Assembly (NCBI RefSeq): GCF_001644195.2
Contig: NZ_LWBL02000065.1
Location: 1 to 51,438, forward strand
Direction: 5' to 3'
Source: Bacillus marinisedimentorum
Lineage (GTDB): Bacteria > Bacillota > Bacilli > Bacillales > Bacillaceae_O
DNA length: 51,438 nt
In this document: positions 27,312 through 35,932 of the stretch, in pieces
Layout of the letters: every line of letters begins with the position of its first letter
How positions within the stretch are numbered: the stretch's first letter is position 1
Notes under the pieces: model-generated
Databases searched by the model: none
Seen by the model: only the letters and a program-made list of their open reading frames with translations
Told to the model about the DNA's origin: nothing
Translations under genes and position numbers: made by a program

Positions 27312-28098
27312 CGCCGTGAACTTAAATACAAGCTGGGCGGGGCGGCTCCTGTCCTTGTCACTTCCGGGGCTGGTTCTTCTCGGTCTCCTCGTCATCTGGG
27401 AAGCAGGCACTGTCGTATCCGGCATTGAAAAATGGATTCTGCCCGCTCCGTCACTGATTGCCGAATCGCTATGGGAACAAAGGGCCTTGCTTACAGAGCA
27501 TACGATGAGAACGCTGCTTGAGACCGCCCTCGGCCTGACGGCAGCTGTAATGCTCAGTGTTGTCATTGCCACGTTTCTTGATGTATCTGAATGGCTGAGG
27601 AAAGCTGTCTATCCGATTCTCGTCGTCTCGCAAACCGTTCCGATCATTGCGATAGCACCGCTGTTCATGATCTGGTTCGGTTATGGGATTTTGCCGAAAG
27701 TCATTATTGTCGCCCTTGTTTGCTTTTTTCCGATTACGATCAATCTTGCGGAAGGCTACCGGTATACCGACAAAGATATGATCCGTCTTATGGAAACGAT
27801 GGGTGCGGGCAGGATGCAGATTTTTCGGATGGTCAAACTGCCTGCCGCCCTTCCCTATTTCTTTTCAGGCCTCCGCATTGCCGGCACCTACAGCGTCATG
27901 GGTGCGGTGATCGGGGAATGGCTCGGCGCGAACAAAGGACTCGGTATTTATTTGACCCGTGCATCTCAATCTTATTTAACCGAGCGGGTTTTTGCCGCCA
28001 TCTTTGTCATTGTCGTCTTAAGCCTTGTCATTTTTGGGATCATCGAACTTCTTGGCAGGCTGATGATGCCCTGGCACCAATCAAAACAACAATCATAA
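27283..28098 (+). CDS. thiX: ThiX, ABC transporter permease for thiamine precursor
   Basis: This is the membrane permease of an ABC importer, with six membrane segments and the EAA loop METMGAGRMQIFRMVKLPAALPYF facing the ATPase. It belongs to the SsuC/TauC-like family used for hydroxymethylpyrimidine salvage. I chose ATG at 27283 (271 residues), overlapping the upstream gene; the ribosome site is weak, consistent with translational coupling. Confidence 0.88.
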   Translation: MKKSINTAPNAVNLNTSWAGRLLSLSLPGLVLLGLLVIWEAGTVVSGIEKWILPAPSLIAESLWEQRALLTEHTMRTLLETALGLTAAVMLSVVIATFLDVSEWLRKAVYPILVVSQTVPIIAIAPLFMIWFGYGILPKVIIVALVCFFPITINLAEGYRYTDKDMIRLMETMGAGRMQIFRMVKLPAALPYFFSGLRIAGTYSVMGAVIGEWLGANKGLGIYLTRASQSYLTERVFAAIFVIVVLSLVIFGIIELLGRLMMPWHQSKQQS

Positions 28099-28110
28099 GG
28101 AGGAACTGAT

Positions 28111-29142
28111 ATGCTGCAATTCACAAAATCGTTTCTTATCGCAATACTCTTCACCTTTCCTTTTATTTTAGGGGCCTGTGGAAATGAAGAAGCAGCCGAT
28201 TCAGAAGCAGAAACTGACACGGAAAACGAGCAGGACCAGGAGGTCACCGTCATGCTTGACTGGTTCCCGAACACAAATCACACCGGCCTCTATGCCGCTC
28301 TTGAAAACGGTTATTATGAGGAACAGGGACTTGATGTCGAAATCGTCCAGCCCGGCGAAGGCGGTTCAGCCGGCCAGATTGTCGCTTCCGGCAAAGCCGA
28401 TTTCGGAGTGAGCTACCAGGAGGGCGTCACCCAGGCACGTTCTGCCGGCATCCCGCTTGTCTCCATCGCCGCGGTTATCCAACATAACACGTCCGCTTTT
28501 GCTTCATTAAAAGAAGAAAGCATCACCACACCGAAGGATTTTGAAGGAAAACGGTACGGCGGCTGGGGTGCGCCTATGGAAGAGGCCGTATTGAAAGCAG
28601 TCATGAAAGCGGATGATGCCGACTTTTCAAAAGTGGACATGGTTACGCTCGGAGCGACCGATTTTTTCAAATCGATTGGCCGGGATGCCGATTTCGAGTG
28701 GATTTATTACGGATGGGACGGAGTGGAAGCTGAACGCCAGGGCATTGAATTGAATACCATCATGCTGAACGACCTTGACCAGGCTCTGGATTATTACACA
28801 CCTGTTCTCGTCACGAACGAAGATCATATTGAAAACAATCCGGAGCTCGTTGAAAAATTCATGGACGCGACTTCCAAAGGATACGAGTATGCGATCGACA
28901 ACCCTGAAAAAGCAGCTGATATCCTTATCAAGCACGCACCTGAATTGAATGAAGAACTCGTCAAAAAAAGCCAGCAATGGCTGAGTCCCCGTTACCAGGA
29001 TGATGCAGAGCAATGGGGAGTGCAAGAAGATGATGTGTGGAAGCGGTTCGCAGACTGGATGCATGAGCGTGAACTGATTGAAGAAAACATCGACCCTGAA
29101 GCAGCATTCACAAATGAATTCCTTCCTGGAAACGGCAAGTAA
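28111..29142 (+). CDS. thiY: ThiY, substrate-binding lipoprotein (NMT1/THI5-like)
   Basis: The extracellular binding lipoprotein of the importer: signal peptide MLQFTKSFLIAILFTFPFIL and lipobox LGAC are followed by an NMT1/THI5 fold. Conserved patches are VTVMLDWFPNTNHTGLY, QPGEGGSAGQIVASGKADFGVSYQEG and YYGWDGVEAERQGIE. B. halodurans ThiY binds formylaminopyrimidine, a thiamine breakdown product, so the ligand is probably this or a related pyrimidine. The ribosome site AAGGAGG is strong. There are 343 residues. Confidence 0.92.
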   Translation: MLQFTKSFLIAILFTFPFILGACGNEEAADSEAETDTENEQDQEVTVMLDWFPNTNHTGLYAALENGYYEEQGLDVEIVQPGEGGSAGQIVASGKADFGVSYQEGVTQARSAGIPLVSIAAVIQHNTSAFASLKEESITTPKDFEGKRYGGWGAPMEEAVLKAVMKADDADFSKVDMVTLGATDFFKSIGRDADFEWIYYGWDGVEAERQGIELNTIMLNDLDQALDYYTPVLVTNEDHIENNPELVEKFMDATSKGYEYAIDNPEKAADILIKHAPELNEELVKKSQQWLSPRYQDDAEQWGVQEDDVWKRFADWMHERELIEENIDPEAAFTNEFLPGNGK

Positions 29143-29143
29143 A

Positions 29144-29920
29144 ATGAGAACAGCACTTGAAGTTCTCGGTGTCACAAAAGTTTTTCAGGAAAAAGGGAAC
29201 CAGCCTGTTGAGGCACTTAAGGATGTCAACATTTCAGTTCATGAAGGCGAGTTTGTTTCAATCATCGGTCCAAGCGGCTGCGGGAAAAGCACCCTTCTGG
29301 ATATAATATCCGGGGTCACATTGCCGCAGGCCGGCGAGGTTTATTATCAAGCAAACCCGATCACCGGCAAAAAAGGGGTCGCGAGCTATATGCCGCAGAA
29401 GGACTTGCTATTCCCCTGGCGCACCATCATCGATAATGCTGCTGTCCCGCTTGAAATAGCAGGGTTGAGCCGCAAGCAGGCACGCAGTGAAGCACGTAAA
29501 CTCCTGCCCCGTTTCGGCCTGGAGCAGTTCGCAGACAGTTATCCGCAAGCCCTGTCCGGCGGCATGAGACAGCGTGCAAATTTCTTGCGGACAATCCTGT
29601 CCCGCAAGGAACTCATGCTCCTTGATGAACCATTCGGCAAGCTGGATGCCCTGACAAGGCTTGAGGTGCAGGAATGGCTTCTGGAAATATGGCGTGACTT
29701 CCAGTACTCCGTCCTGCTCGTCACCCATGACATTGATGAAGCCATATTCCTGTCTGATAAAGTATACGTCATGTCACCGAGGCCGGGCAGGATTACGCAC
29801 GAAGTGAAAGTCCCCCTGCCGCGGCCGCGCTCGTTCGAGATGATGACCAGTGCAGATGCCGTGAAAACGAAAGAAGAATTGCTCGGAATGCTGAAAAAAT
29901 CAAACGGTTCGCCTGCCTGA
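29144..29920 (+). CDS. thiZ: ThiZ, ABC transporter ATP-binding protein
   Basis: The ATPase energising ThiXY import. Walker A is GPSGCGKST, the Q-loop YMPQKDLLFPW, the signature LSGGMRQRA, Walker B ELMLLDEPFG, and the H-loop VTHDIDEA. The ATG at 29144 begins 1 nt after the thiY stop, giving 259 codons including stop. The frame is open further upstream inside thiY. No tenA or thiamine kinase gene follows. Confidence 0.92.
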   Translation: MRTALEVLGVTKVFQEKGNQPVEALKDVNISVHEGEFVSIIGPSGCGKSTLLDIISGVTLPQAGEVYYQANPITGKKGVASYMPQKDLLFPWRTIIDNAAVPLEIAGLSRKQARSEARKLLPRFGLEQFADSYPQALSGGMRQRANFLRTILSRKELMLLDEPFGKLDALTRLEVQEWLLEIWRDFQYSVLLVTHDIDEAIFLSDKVYVMSPRPGRITHEVKVPLPRPRSFEMMTSADAVKTKEELLGMLKKSNGSPA

Positions 29921-29936
29921 TTGGCAGGCTTTTTTT
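29911..29936 (+). terminator. Terminator of the thi operon
   Basis: GCCTGCC and GGCAGGC form a 7-bp stem around TGATT, followed by seven T. It overlaps the end of thiZ. Confidence 0.92.
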
Positions 29937-29989
29937 GTTGGATGCGGGTGGGGAAGGGCAGGGAGCCGGGTTGTTAACACGGGAAGAAT

Positions 29990-31415
29990 TCGGTTTGTGG
30001 CGGGGAATGCGGGGGCGGGGTTGGTGTTAAATGTGGGGCCGGGGTTTGGCGCGAAATGTGGGGCAGGGTTGGTGTTAAAGGGGCCGGGTTTGGCGTGAAT
30101 TGCCGTAGTTATGGCGCGAAAACTGCCCTTTGGCGGGAAAAGGCCGGGGTTTGGCGTGAATTGACTGAGGTTGCGCGTGAAAAAACTCCGGTTTGGCGTG
30201 TAAATCCGGGCGAACGGCGTGAAACCCGTACATCCTTGTACCATGCATGCCGGGTTCCGCGCGTAACCGGCTGGATATGGCGTGAAACCGGTGCTGTTTG
30301 GCTTGAAAAGCCCTTTGAACGGCGCGAAACTTGAACCAGAAATGCTGCTGCCCCTACCTTCGCGTAAAAAAATGTTCTTTTTCAGCTAAAAAACACTATT
30401 TTTATTCATGTTTGCTGCCACAGCGAAGCAGTGATCACTTCTGGCGGCAAAGATGGGGCCTGTAGATATGATGAGCGGGTGCGAGCGGCGCAGGGGTCCG
30501 GACAGCTTGAAAAGTCCCTCGTTTGACTCGACAAGAGACGGGTTTAGCGTGAAAGTAGGGCCGGGGGTGGCGCTAAAGGGGCCTAGTTTGGCGTGAATTG
30601 CCGTAGTTATGGCGCGAAAACTGCCCTTTGGCGGGAAAAGGCCGGGTTTTGGCGTGAATTGACTGAGGTTGCGCGTGAAAAAACTCCGGTTTGGCGTGTA
30701 AATCCGGGCGAACGGCGCGAAACCCGCACAACCTTGTACCATGCATGCCGGGTTCCGCGCGTAACCGGCTGGATATGGCGTGAAACCGGTGCTGTTTGGC
30801 TTGAAAAGCCCTTTGAACGGCGCGAAACTTGAACCAGAAATGCTGCTGCCCCTACCTTCGCGTAAAAAATTGTTCTTTCTCAGCTAAAAATCACTATTTT
30901 TATTCATGTTTGCTGCCACAGCGAAGCAGTGATCACTTCTGGCGGCAAAGATGGGGCCTGTAGATATGATGAGCGGGTGCGAGCGGCGCAGGGGTCCGGA
31001 CAGCTTGAAAAGTCCCTCGTTTGACTCGACAAGAGACGGGTTTAGCGTGAAAGTAGGGCCGGGGGTGGCGCTAATGGGGCCTAGTTTGGCGTGAATTGCC
31101 GTAGTTATGGCGCGAAAACTGCCCTTTGGCGGGAAAAGGCCGGGTTTTGGCGTGAATTGACGTAAGTTCCGCGTGAAAAAACTCCGGTTTGGCGTGTAAA
31201 TCCGGGCGAACGGCGTGAAACCCGTACATCCTTGTACCATGCATGCCGGGTTCCGCGCGTAACCGGCTGGATATGGCATGAAACAGGGGCTGTTTGGCGT
31301 GAAAAATCCTTTGAACGGCGTGAAACCTGAATACAGGAATACAACCTCCCGACTTTCACGCAAAAAATTAATCCGTATCAGCAAAAAATCAGTATTTCTT
31401 TCATGTTTTACTCCT
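29990..31415 (+). repeat. GCGTGAAA-type array 4, amplified as a 498-bp tandem triplication
   Basis: Cores GGCGTGAAA, GCGCGAAA and GGCGTGTAAA recur every 20-25 bp. A longer unit is repeated in tandem: the same landmark (TGGCGTGAATTGCCGTAG) occurs at 30091, 30589 and 31087, an exact 498-bp period. Units 1 and 2 are nearly identical, unit 3 is more diverged and fades near 31415. Each unit also carries a non-array part, including ATTTTTATTCATGTTTGCTG. Because 498 is divisible by three, long frames remain open but lack ribosome sites. Confidence 0.9.
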
Positions 31416-31523
31416 GCCGCCGCACCAGATCATACAGATTCACAGCATCAACAACCTAAATACCTGGACACAGTCCGTCACCGCATACTAGGCCGCGGCA
31501 GTACCCCCCTTAAATCCCGGCAA
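31416..31523. other. Spacer downstream of the methyltransferase gene
   Basis: No gene and no clear terminator. Confidence 0.4.
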
Positions 31524-32147
31524 TCAAGGCCGCGCTTCAATGAAACGGAGGAGCGTGCCCACCACGTTCTCCACCCGCACGATCTCCATGCCGGCTTTCT
31601 CAATGTTTTCAATCGTTTTGCGGTTGATATTAACTCCTGTCAGTTTAACGGAAACGGGATTCAACAGGTCCATCACCTCGCCGATGACAGGCTTATCCAC
31701 TCTCATATGTTCAAGAAAGAAAATGCTGCCGCCGGGCTTTGTGACCCGGCGGATTTCCTTCAGTCCTTCAACAGGAAACGGAACGGAACAGAACACACAG
31801 GTGGAGATAGCCGAATCAAACGTATCGTCAGCAAAGGTCATATCCTGTGCATCCATTTCCAGCAGTTCGACTGGGACCGGGGCTTCTTCCGCACGCTGCT
31901 TTGCCCGTTTCAGCATGGCCGGGCTGAAGTCGATTGCCGTCACTTTCGAGCATTTATCCGGCTGGTAAAAAGCGAGGTTGAAGCCGGTGCCGACTCCCAC
32001 TTCCAGTACATTTCCGAAAGCCTTCCCGACTGTCATCTCCCGCCAGTCGTCACGCATCATTTTATCCATGCTGTCGTATAATAGCGCATTGCGGTTATAC
32101 CGCTTTTTTATTTTCTCCGTTACATTCCGGTCTATAGGATCAGCCAT
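31524..32147 (-). CDS. Class I SAM-dependent methyltransferase (PmtA/UbiE-like)
   Basis: A 207-residue Rossmann methyltransferase. Motif I is VLEVGVGTGFNLAFY, motif II AIDFSPAMLKRAKQRA, and the post-I region MDAQDMTFADDTFDSAI; LKEIRRVTKPGGSIFFLEHM follows. It resembles phospholipid N-methyltransferase and UbiE-type enzymes, but the substrate is not determinable. The ATG is preceded by GGAGG. It starts 14 nt after the glutaredoxin-like gene, so the two share an operon. Confidence 0.85.
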   Translation of the reverse strand: MADPIDRNVTEKIKKRYNRNALLYDSMDKMMRDDWREMTVGKAFGNVLEVGVGTGFNLAFYQPDKCSKVTAIDFSPAMLKRAKQRAEEAPVPVELLEMDAQDMTFADDTFDSAISTCVFCSVPFPVEGLKEIRRVTKPGGSIFFLEHMRVDKPVIGEVMDLLNPVSVKLTGVNINRKTIENIEKAGMEIVRVENVVGTLLRFIEARP

Positions 32148-32161
32148 TTTACCGCCTCCAG

Positions 32162-32431
32162 TTAAAGAAGACTTTTGATCTCTTGTTCATTCGGTTCAAA
32201 CCCGATAAATACATGCTTTTTTGACGATAAGCCTAACAGGCGTTTTTTCCGGATAATAATGCCCGGTACGATTCGCGATCCTACCTCTTGTTTCATTTCA
32301 TCTTCCTTATCCGGCTGTTGGGCGAGGTCGATTTCATTGAAAGGGATATTCTGCTGTGAAAGAAACTCTTTCACCATCTGGCAGTCGCTTCAGGTCGGAC
32401 GTGTATAAATTGTGATGTTAGTTTCAGCCAT
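32162..32431 (-). CDS. Glutaredoxin-like protein with in-frame TGA at the first redox cysteine (candidate selenoprotein)
   Basis: The full frame begins at ATG 32431, 9 nt after AAGGAG, and reads MAETNITIYTRPT, then TGA (32392-32390), then SDCQMVKEFLSQQ and on to LL at 32162. The TGA falls exactly where the first Cys of the CxxC motif belongs, giving UxxC. Both sides are otherwise intact, including the cis-Pro segment SRIVPGIIIRKK. Right after the TGA, GTGAAAG and CTTTCAC form a 7-bp hairpin with loop AGTTT beginning about 22 nt downstream, with outer CTGC/GCAG pairs, which fits bacterial SECIS rules (G in the first two loop positions). A nonsense mutation is the alternative. Without readthrough only the last 71 codons (from 32377) could be made. 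Confidence 0.75.
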
Positions 32432-32468
32432 CTGTTTTCGCTCCTTTTTCAGCTATGTTAGACTTTAT

Positions 32469-32494
32469 TGTTACTCATTCCGTCTAATGTAACA
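32469..32494. promoter_or_regulatory. TGTTAC-N14-GTAACA inverted repeat
   Basis: Six-base arms separated by 14 nt lie just upstream of the glutaredoxin-like gene, in the divergent region shared with the antiporter. The form suits a dimeric repressor, but I cannot name it. Confidence 0.4.
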
Positions 32495-32584
32495 GTCTTC
32501 TTTTTATGAGGTTAGTAACGATATTGGTACGTTGGTGCTCTTTTAAAATTTTATCAATAAATACCATAGGGGGCAAAATTTACT

Positions 32585-32609
32585 GTTTGTACGTCTTCCT
32601 TCAGGGAAT
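32585..32609 (+). promoter_or_regulatory. Predicted sigma-B promoter of the antiporter gene
   Basis: GTTTGT (32585-32590) and GGGAAT (32604-32609) are 13 nt apart. A perfect TATAAT (about 32635-32640) further downstream suggests a separate sigma-A promoter. Confidence 0.5.
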
Positions 32610-32671
32610 AAATAACAGCACAACCTAATTTTCGGTATAATGGAAGAATACCAGGGACGGAGGTTTCTGTA

Positions 32672-34249
32672 ATGCATGAACTTGATCTGCACCATATATT
32701 CCAGCTTGGCCTGATTTTGATTTTACTCGCCGCCGCCGTTACAGCCATTGCCAAAAAATTCCGTCAGCCTTATCCGATTGCCCTTGTCATTGTCGGTACA
32801 ATCATTGGCCTTATTAATGTTCCTGTTTTGGAACCCTTGAAAACATTTATTACAGAAGGGGAAATTTTTAACTTTATGGTGTTGACGATTTTCCTGCCGG
32901 CACTGCTTGGGGAAGCAGCCTTGAAACTGCCGTTCAGCCACCTTAACGAAAACCGGAAACCGATTCTCGCGCTCGCTTTTGGAGGGACGTTCGTCTCCTT
33001 TCTGATTATCGGCTTTTCATCATACTGGCTTCTCGATTTTCCGATTCCTGCTGCGTTTGTTTTCGCGGCCCTGATGAGTGCGACTGACCCCGTCAGCGTG
33101 CTGTCCATTTTCAAATCCCTCGGCGTCAATAAGAAACTGGCTACTGTCATTGAAGGGGAGTCTCTTTTCAATGATGGACTGGCAGTTGTCCTTTTTAAAA
33201 TCTCTGCCTTTTATTTGCTTACATACATCGACTGGGGCTGGGCGGGCCTCGGCAGCGGTTCGCTTGAATTTATCAAAGTCGTTGCCGGCGGGCTTATTGT
33301 CGGCGGTGCGCTCGGTTACCTTGTTTCACTGCTGCTGAAATACTTCGATGATTATCCGCTGGAGATCATTTTCAGTGTTCTGCTGTTTTACGGATCGTAT
33401 TTACTGGCTGAAAACATACATGTTTCCGGTGTTATCGCCGTTGTCGTAAGCGCACTGACGCTCGGCAACTTCGGGGCGAAAATCGGGATGAGCCCGACAA
33501 CGAAGCTGAATATCAACAGTTTCTGGGATGTAGCCGCCCTCCTGGCAAACTCGCTCGTCTTCCTTATGGTCGGTCTTGAGATCACCCGCATCAATTTGAC
33601 CGATAAATGGGGAATGATCTGCATGGCGCTGCTGATCGTACTCGCCGCCCGCAGTCTCGCCGTATATACAAGTCTTTCCTTAGTGAAGGGCATACCAATC
33701 CAATGGAAACACATTTTGAACTGGGGCGGACTGAAAGGCTCCCTGTCCATTGCGCTTGTGCTGAGCCTGCCGCGGGATTTCGCGGCACGCGAGGATATTT
33801 TGATTCTCGCATTCAGTATTGTCCTATTCTCGCTGGTTTTCCAGGGGCTGACCATCAAGCCGCTTGTTTCATTACTCGGTGTCCGGTCACAAAAAGAAGG
33901 ATCCGGCGATTTTCAGCGGCTTGTAGCTCAGATTCACCGGTATGAAACCGGCATTGCGGAAATCCAAAAAATCAAAAACCAGCTTTTTATTACGGAACCG
34001 GTCTATGGCCAATTACTTGACGAATACAAAAAGAAAGCCGACTTGCACCAAAGAGAAATTGAAGAATTATTCGACACCCACCCTGAATTGCGATCCGATC
34101 AGCTTGCCACCCTGCGGAAACATGCTTTATATGCCCAGCACGAACGATTGGACATGCTCGAAAGGGAGAATATCATTTCTGCCGACGTGGCAGCGAAGCA
34201 AAAAGAGGAGATCACAGACCAGCTCGTCCATATCGAAGGGGAAGAATGA
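32672..34249 (+). CDS. CPA1-family Na+(K+)/H+ antiporter (NhaK/YvgP-like)
   Basis: A monovalent cation:proton antiporter: about 12 membrane helices (residues 8-400) and a cytoplasmic helical tail rich in E, K and Q (about 405-525). The ion-binding signature is SATDPVSVLSIFK (about 135-147) with EGESLFNDGLAVVLF following. The tail is typical of CPA1 members that respond to pH or ligands. The ribosome site GGACGGAGG precedes ATG at 32672. Ion preference cannot be read from sequence. The predicted sigma-B promoter suggests stress induction. Confidence 0.9.
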   Translation: MHELDLHHIFQLGLILILLAAAVTAIAKKFRQPYPIALVIVGTIIGLINVPVLEPLKTFITEGEIFNFMVLTIFLPALLGEAALKLPFSHLNENRKPILALAFGGTFVSFLIIGFSSYWLLDFPIPAAFVFAALMSATDPVSVLSIFKSLGVNKKLATVIEGESLFNDGLAVVLFKISAFYLLTYIDWGWAGLGSGSLEFIKVVAGGLIVGGALGYLVSLLLKYFDDYPLEIIFSVLLFYGSYLLAENIHVSGVIAVVVSALTLGNFGAKIGMSPTTKLNINSFWDVAALLANSLVFLMVGLEITRINLTDKWGMICMALLIVLAARSLAVYTSLSLVKGIPIQWKHILNWGGLKGSLSIALVLSLPRDFAAREDILILAFSIVLFSLVFQGLTIKPLVSLLGVRSQKEGSGDFQRLVAQIHRYETGIAEIQKIKNQLFITEPVYGQLLDEYKKKADLHQREIEELFDTHPELRSDQLATLRKHALYAQHERLDMLERENIISADVAAKQKEEITDQLVHIEGEE

Positions 34250-34263
34250 ATCAAAAGGGCGAA

Positions 34264-34298
34264 AGCGCCCCGCATGTTTGCCTGCGGGGCGCTTTTTC
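34264..34298 (+). terminator. Terminator of the antiporter gene
   Basis: AGCGCCCCGCA and TGCGGGGCGCT form an 11-bp stem followed by TTTTC. Confidence 0.92.
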
Positions 34299-34382
34299 AT
34301 AGGGCACCTAAGTAAGACTATTAACAGGGAAAGCAATTCTCTTCACTGCAAGAAGGAAATGTAAAATTAAACAAACGTTTAT

Positions 34383-35255
34383 TTAAACCTTGCTCCCTTC
34401 CCCTTTATCAAGCTTCAACACGAAATATTCACCGAACGCATAAAGAAAAAAGAACGGAATGAAGAACAAAAACAGGCCGACCGTGAAAATTTCCGGCGTT
34501 AGATAGTTCAGTAGAAAACCGGTAATGCCCGGGATGTTGAATAAGTATTCCAGAATGAGCAAGTTGGAGAGCATAAACCAGAGCAGTGACTTGGAATGAT
34601 AGAAAATGCTGATTCCCGCGTTCCGCCACACATGAGCAAGCAGGATGAACCCTTTTCGGAGTCCTTTCCCACGCGCAAGCTCGACATACTGTTTTTCCAG
34701 CTCCTCTTCAAAAATCAGAATCATCAGCTTGTAAAACTGGATGGTCGGCAGGATAGCCAGTGTCAATATTGGCAGCATATAAGCTTTTTCCCCTTGAATG
34801 GCCGCAATGCTGAACAGGAGGATCCCTGTGCTCTGAAAAAACTTGATGACAGCAACTTGCAGCAGGACAATAATCAAAATATCAGGCAGCGATTCGAAAA
34901 CGAATACACCGAATTTCATTTTTTCAATGACTTTATGGGGCAGGAGCATGGTGAAAAACGTCAGCAATGAAGCAATGATCAGGGCTGCAATCAATGCGCT
35001 TAACAGGATTGTGAGCGAGTAAAGAAACATCTCAAAAATTTGCGGGAATAGCGGCCTGATCGTTCCGTGTACATTATATGTCAGCTCACTGGGATGAAGA
35101 AGGCCGGTGACAATACTCTGTACCGCTTCACCGTATGCCGTAAAGTTGATGATTCCTGACTCTCCTCTTCGGAAAAGCTGCGGAATTGCACCGATGAAAA
35201 TGATGCCAGCCGCCGCGGTTATGAACTGAATGAATAATTTACGAATATAGCTCAA
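34383..35255 (-). CDS. ABC transporter permease (DppB-like), orphan
   Basis: A membrane permease with about six helices and the EAA loop YVELARGKGLRKGFILLAHVWRNA (about 190-215). It resembles the DppB/OppB subfamily for peptides or nickel, yet no partner permease, ATPase or binding protein is adjacent. The frame begins upstream at GTG 35273, but GGAGG lies just inside that point. TTG at 35255, 11 nt from GGAGG, gives the DppB-like SYIRKLFIQF start (290 codons), and I use it. It is last in the ECF sigma/anti-sigma operon, so it may be part of the response or its sensing. Confidence 0.75.
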   Translation of the reverse strand: MSYIRKLFIQFITAAAGIIFIGAIPQLFRRGESGIINFTAYGEAVQSIVTGLLHPSELTYNVHGTIRPLFPQIFEMFLYSLTILLSALIAALIIASLLTFFTMLLPHKVIEKMKFGVFVFESLPDILIIVLLQVAVIKFFQSTGILLFSIAAIQGEKAYMLPILTLAILPTIQFYKLMILIFEEELEKQYVELARGKGLRKGFILLAHVWRNAGISIFYHSKSLLWFMLSNLLILEYLFNIPGITGFLLNYLTPEIFTVGLFLFFIPFFFLYAFGEYFVLKLDKGEGSKV

Positions 35256-35284
35256 AAGGGTTGGCACCTCCACTCTTCTGCCGG

Positions 35285-35932
35285 TCAGTTTCCTGTCCAG
35301 GTAATTTGTGATTCTCCGGCATTTTTATATCCTTTGAATTGGTAGCCGGTCTCTTCTGCAAACAGTCCGCTCTCCTTTAACGACCGCTGTGCCCCGCCGT
35401 TCACAAAGATGGTGAGCGTATAATCATTCCATACATCGATATCCGTACTTCCCGTTTCTTGCAATTCTTTCACATCACGGGAAAGACTGGTTCCTTCCTG
35501 TAAAAACCATTCAATCTTATCTTTCATCTGCCTGTCGCTCATGCTTGCAGGGAAGGTGAACGACAGCTCAATGTTATGTTCGGACTTTCCCGCTGTGACA
35601 TGCAGAATATCATGGTCCTGCCTGGCAATATGGACCGTTTTATTGATAAGGGGTAAACTTGCAACTGGCAGCCGGTCTTCGGAAGGGCTGCTGGCATTTT
35701 GCAGCAGGCCCCGTTCTCCTCCGGTTATATAGCCAAGAATAAAACCGAAGAATAGAGTAAAGAGGGCAATGCTCAGAAAATACTGGGCTTGCCGAAACAT
35801 GTGTTTCCGCTTTTTCGGGCGCGATGACTTGATCTTCCCCATGGCAGCTTCCCTTGCCTCAGGAGTGAACCGCTGTTTTTGATAGACAGCCCGGTCCATC
35901 ACCTGTTCAAGGTCATTCAGCTTATCGTCCAC
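35285..35932 (-). CDS. Membrane-anchored anti-sigma factor of the ECF sigma
   Basis: A single membrane helix (about 49-70, FLSIALFTLFFGFILGYITGG) separates a cytoplasmic N-terminal part, with a basic KSSRPKKRKHMFR just before the helix, from a ~145-residue extracytoplasmic domain. There is no HxxxCxxC zinc motif. It overlaps the ECF sigma gene by 11 nt and has the topology of an RsiX/RsiV-type sensor, so I infer that it inhibits that sigma factor. The inducing signal is unknown. Confidence 0.8.
   Translation of the reverse strand: MDDKLNDLEQVMDRAVYQKQRFTPEAREAAMGKIKSSRPKKRKHMFRQAQYFLSIALFTLFFGFILGYITGGERGLLQNASSPSEDRLPVASLPLINKTVHIARQDHDILHVTAGKSEHNIELSFTFPASMSDRQMKDKIEWFLQEGTSLSRDVKELQETGSTDIDVWNDYTLTIFVNGGAQRSLKESGLFAEETGYQFKGYKNAGESQITWTGN

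Noticed and set aside
30386-31384. Minus-strand frames of 118 and 166 codons in the triplicated region
   Set aside because: They are copies of the same repeat sequence without ribosome sites; the open frame follows from the 498-bp period.
32162-32377. A 71-aa glutaredoxin fragment starting at 32377 as a normal gene
   Set aside because: The fragment would lack the first strand and one redox Cys and has no ribosome site; the full frame with TGA fits better.
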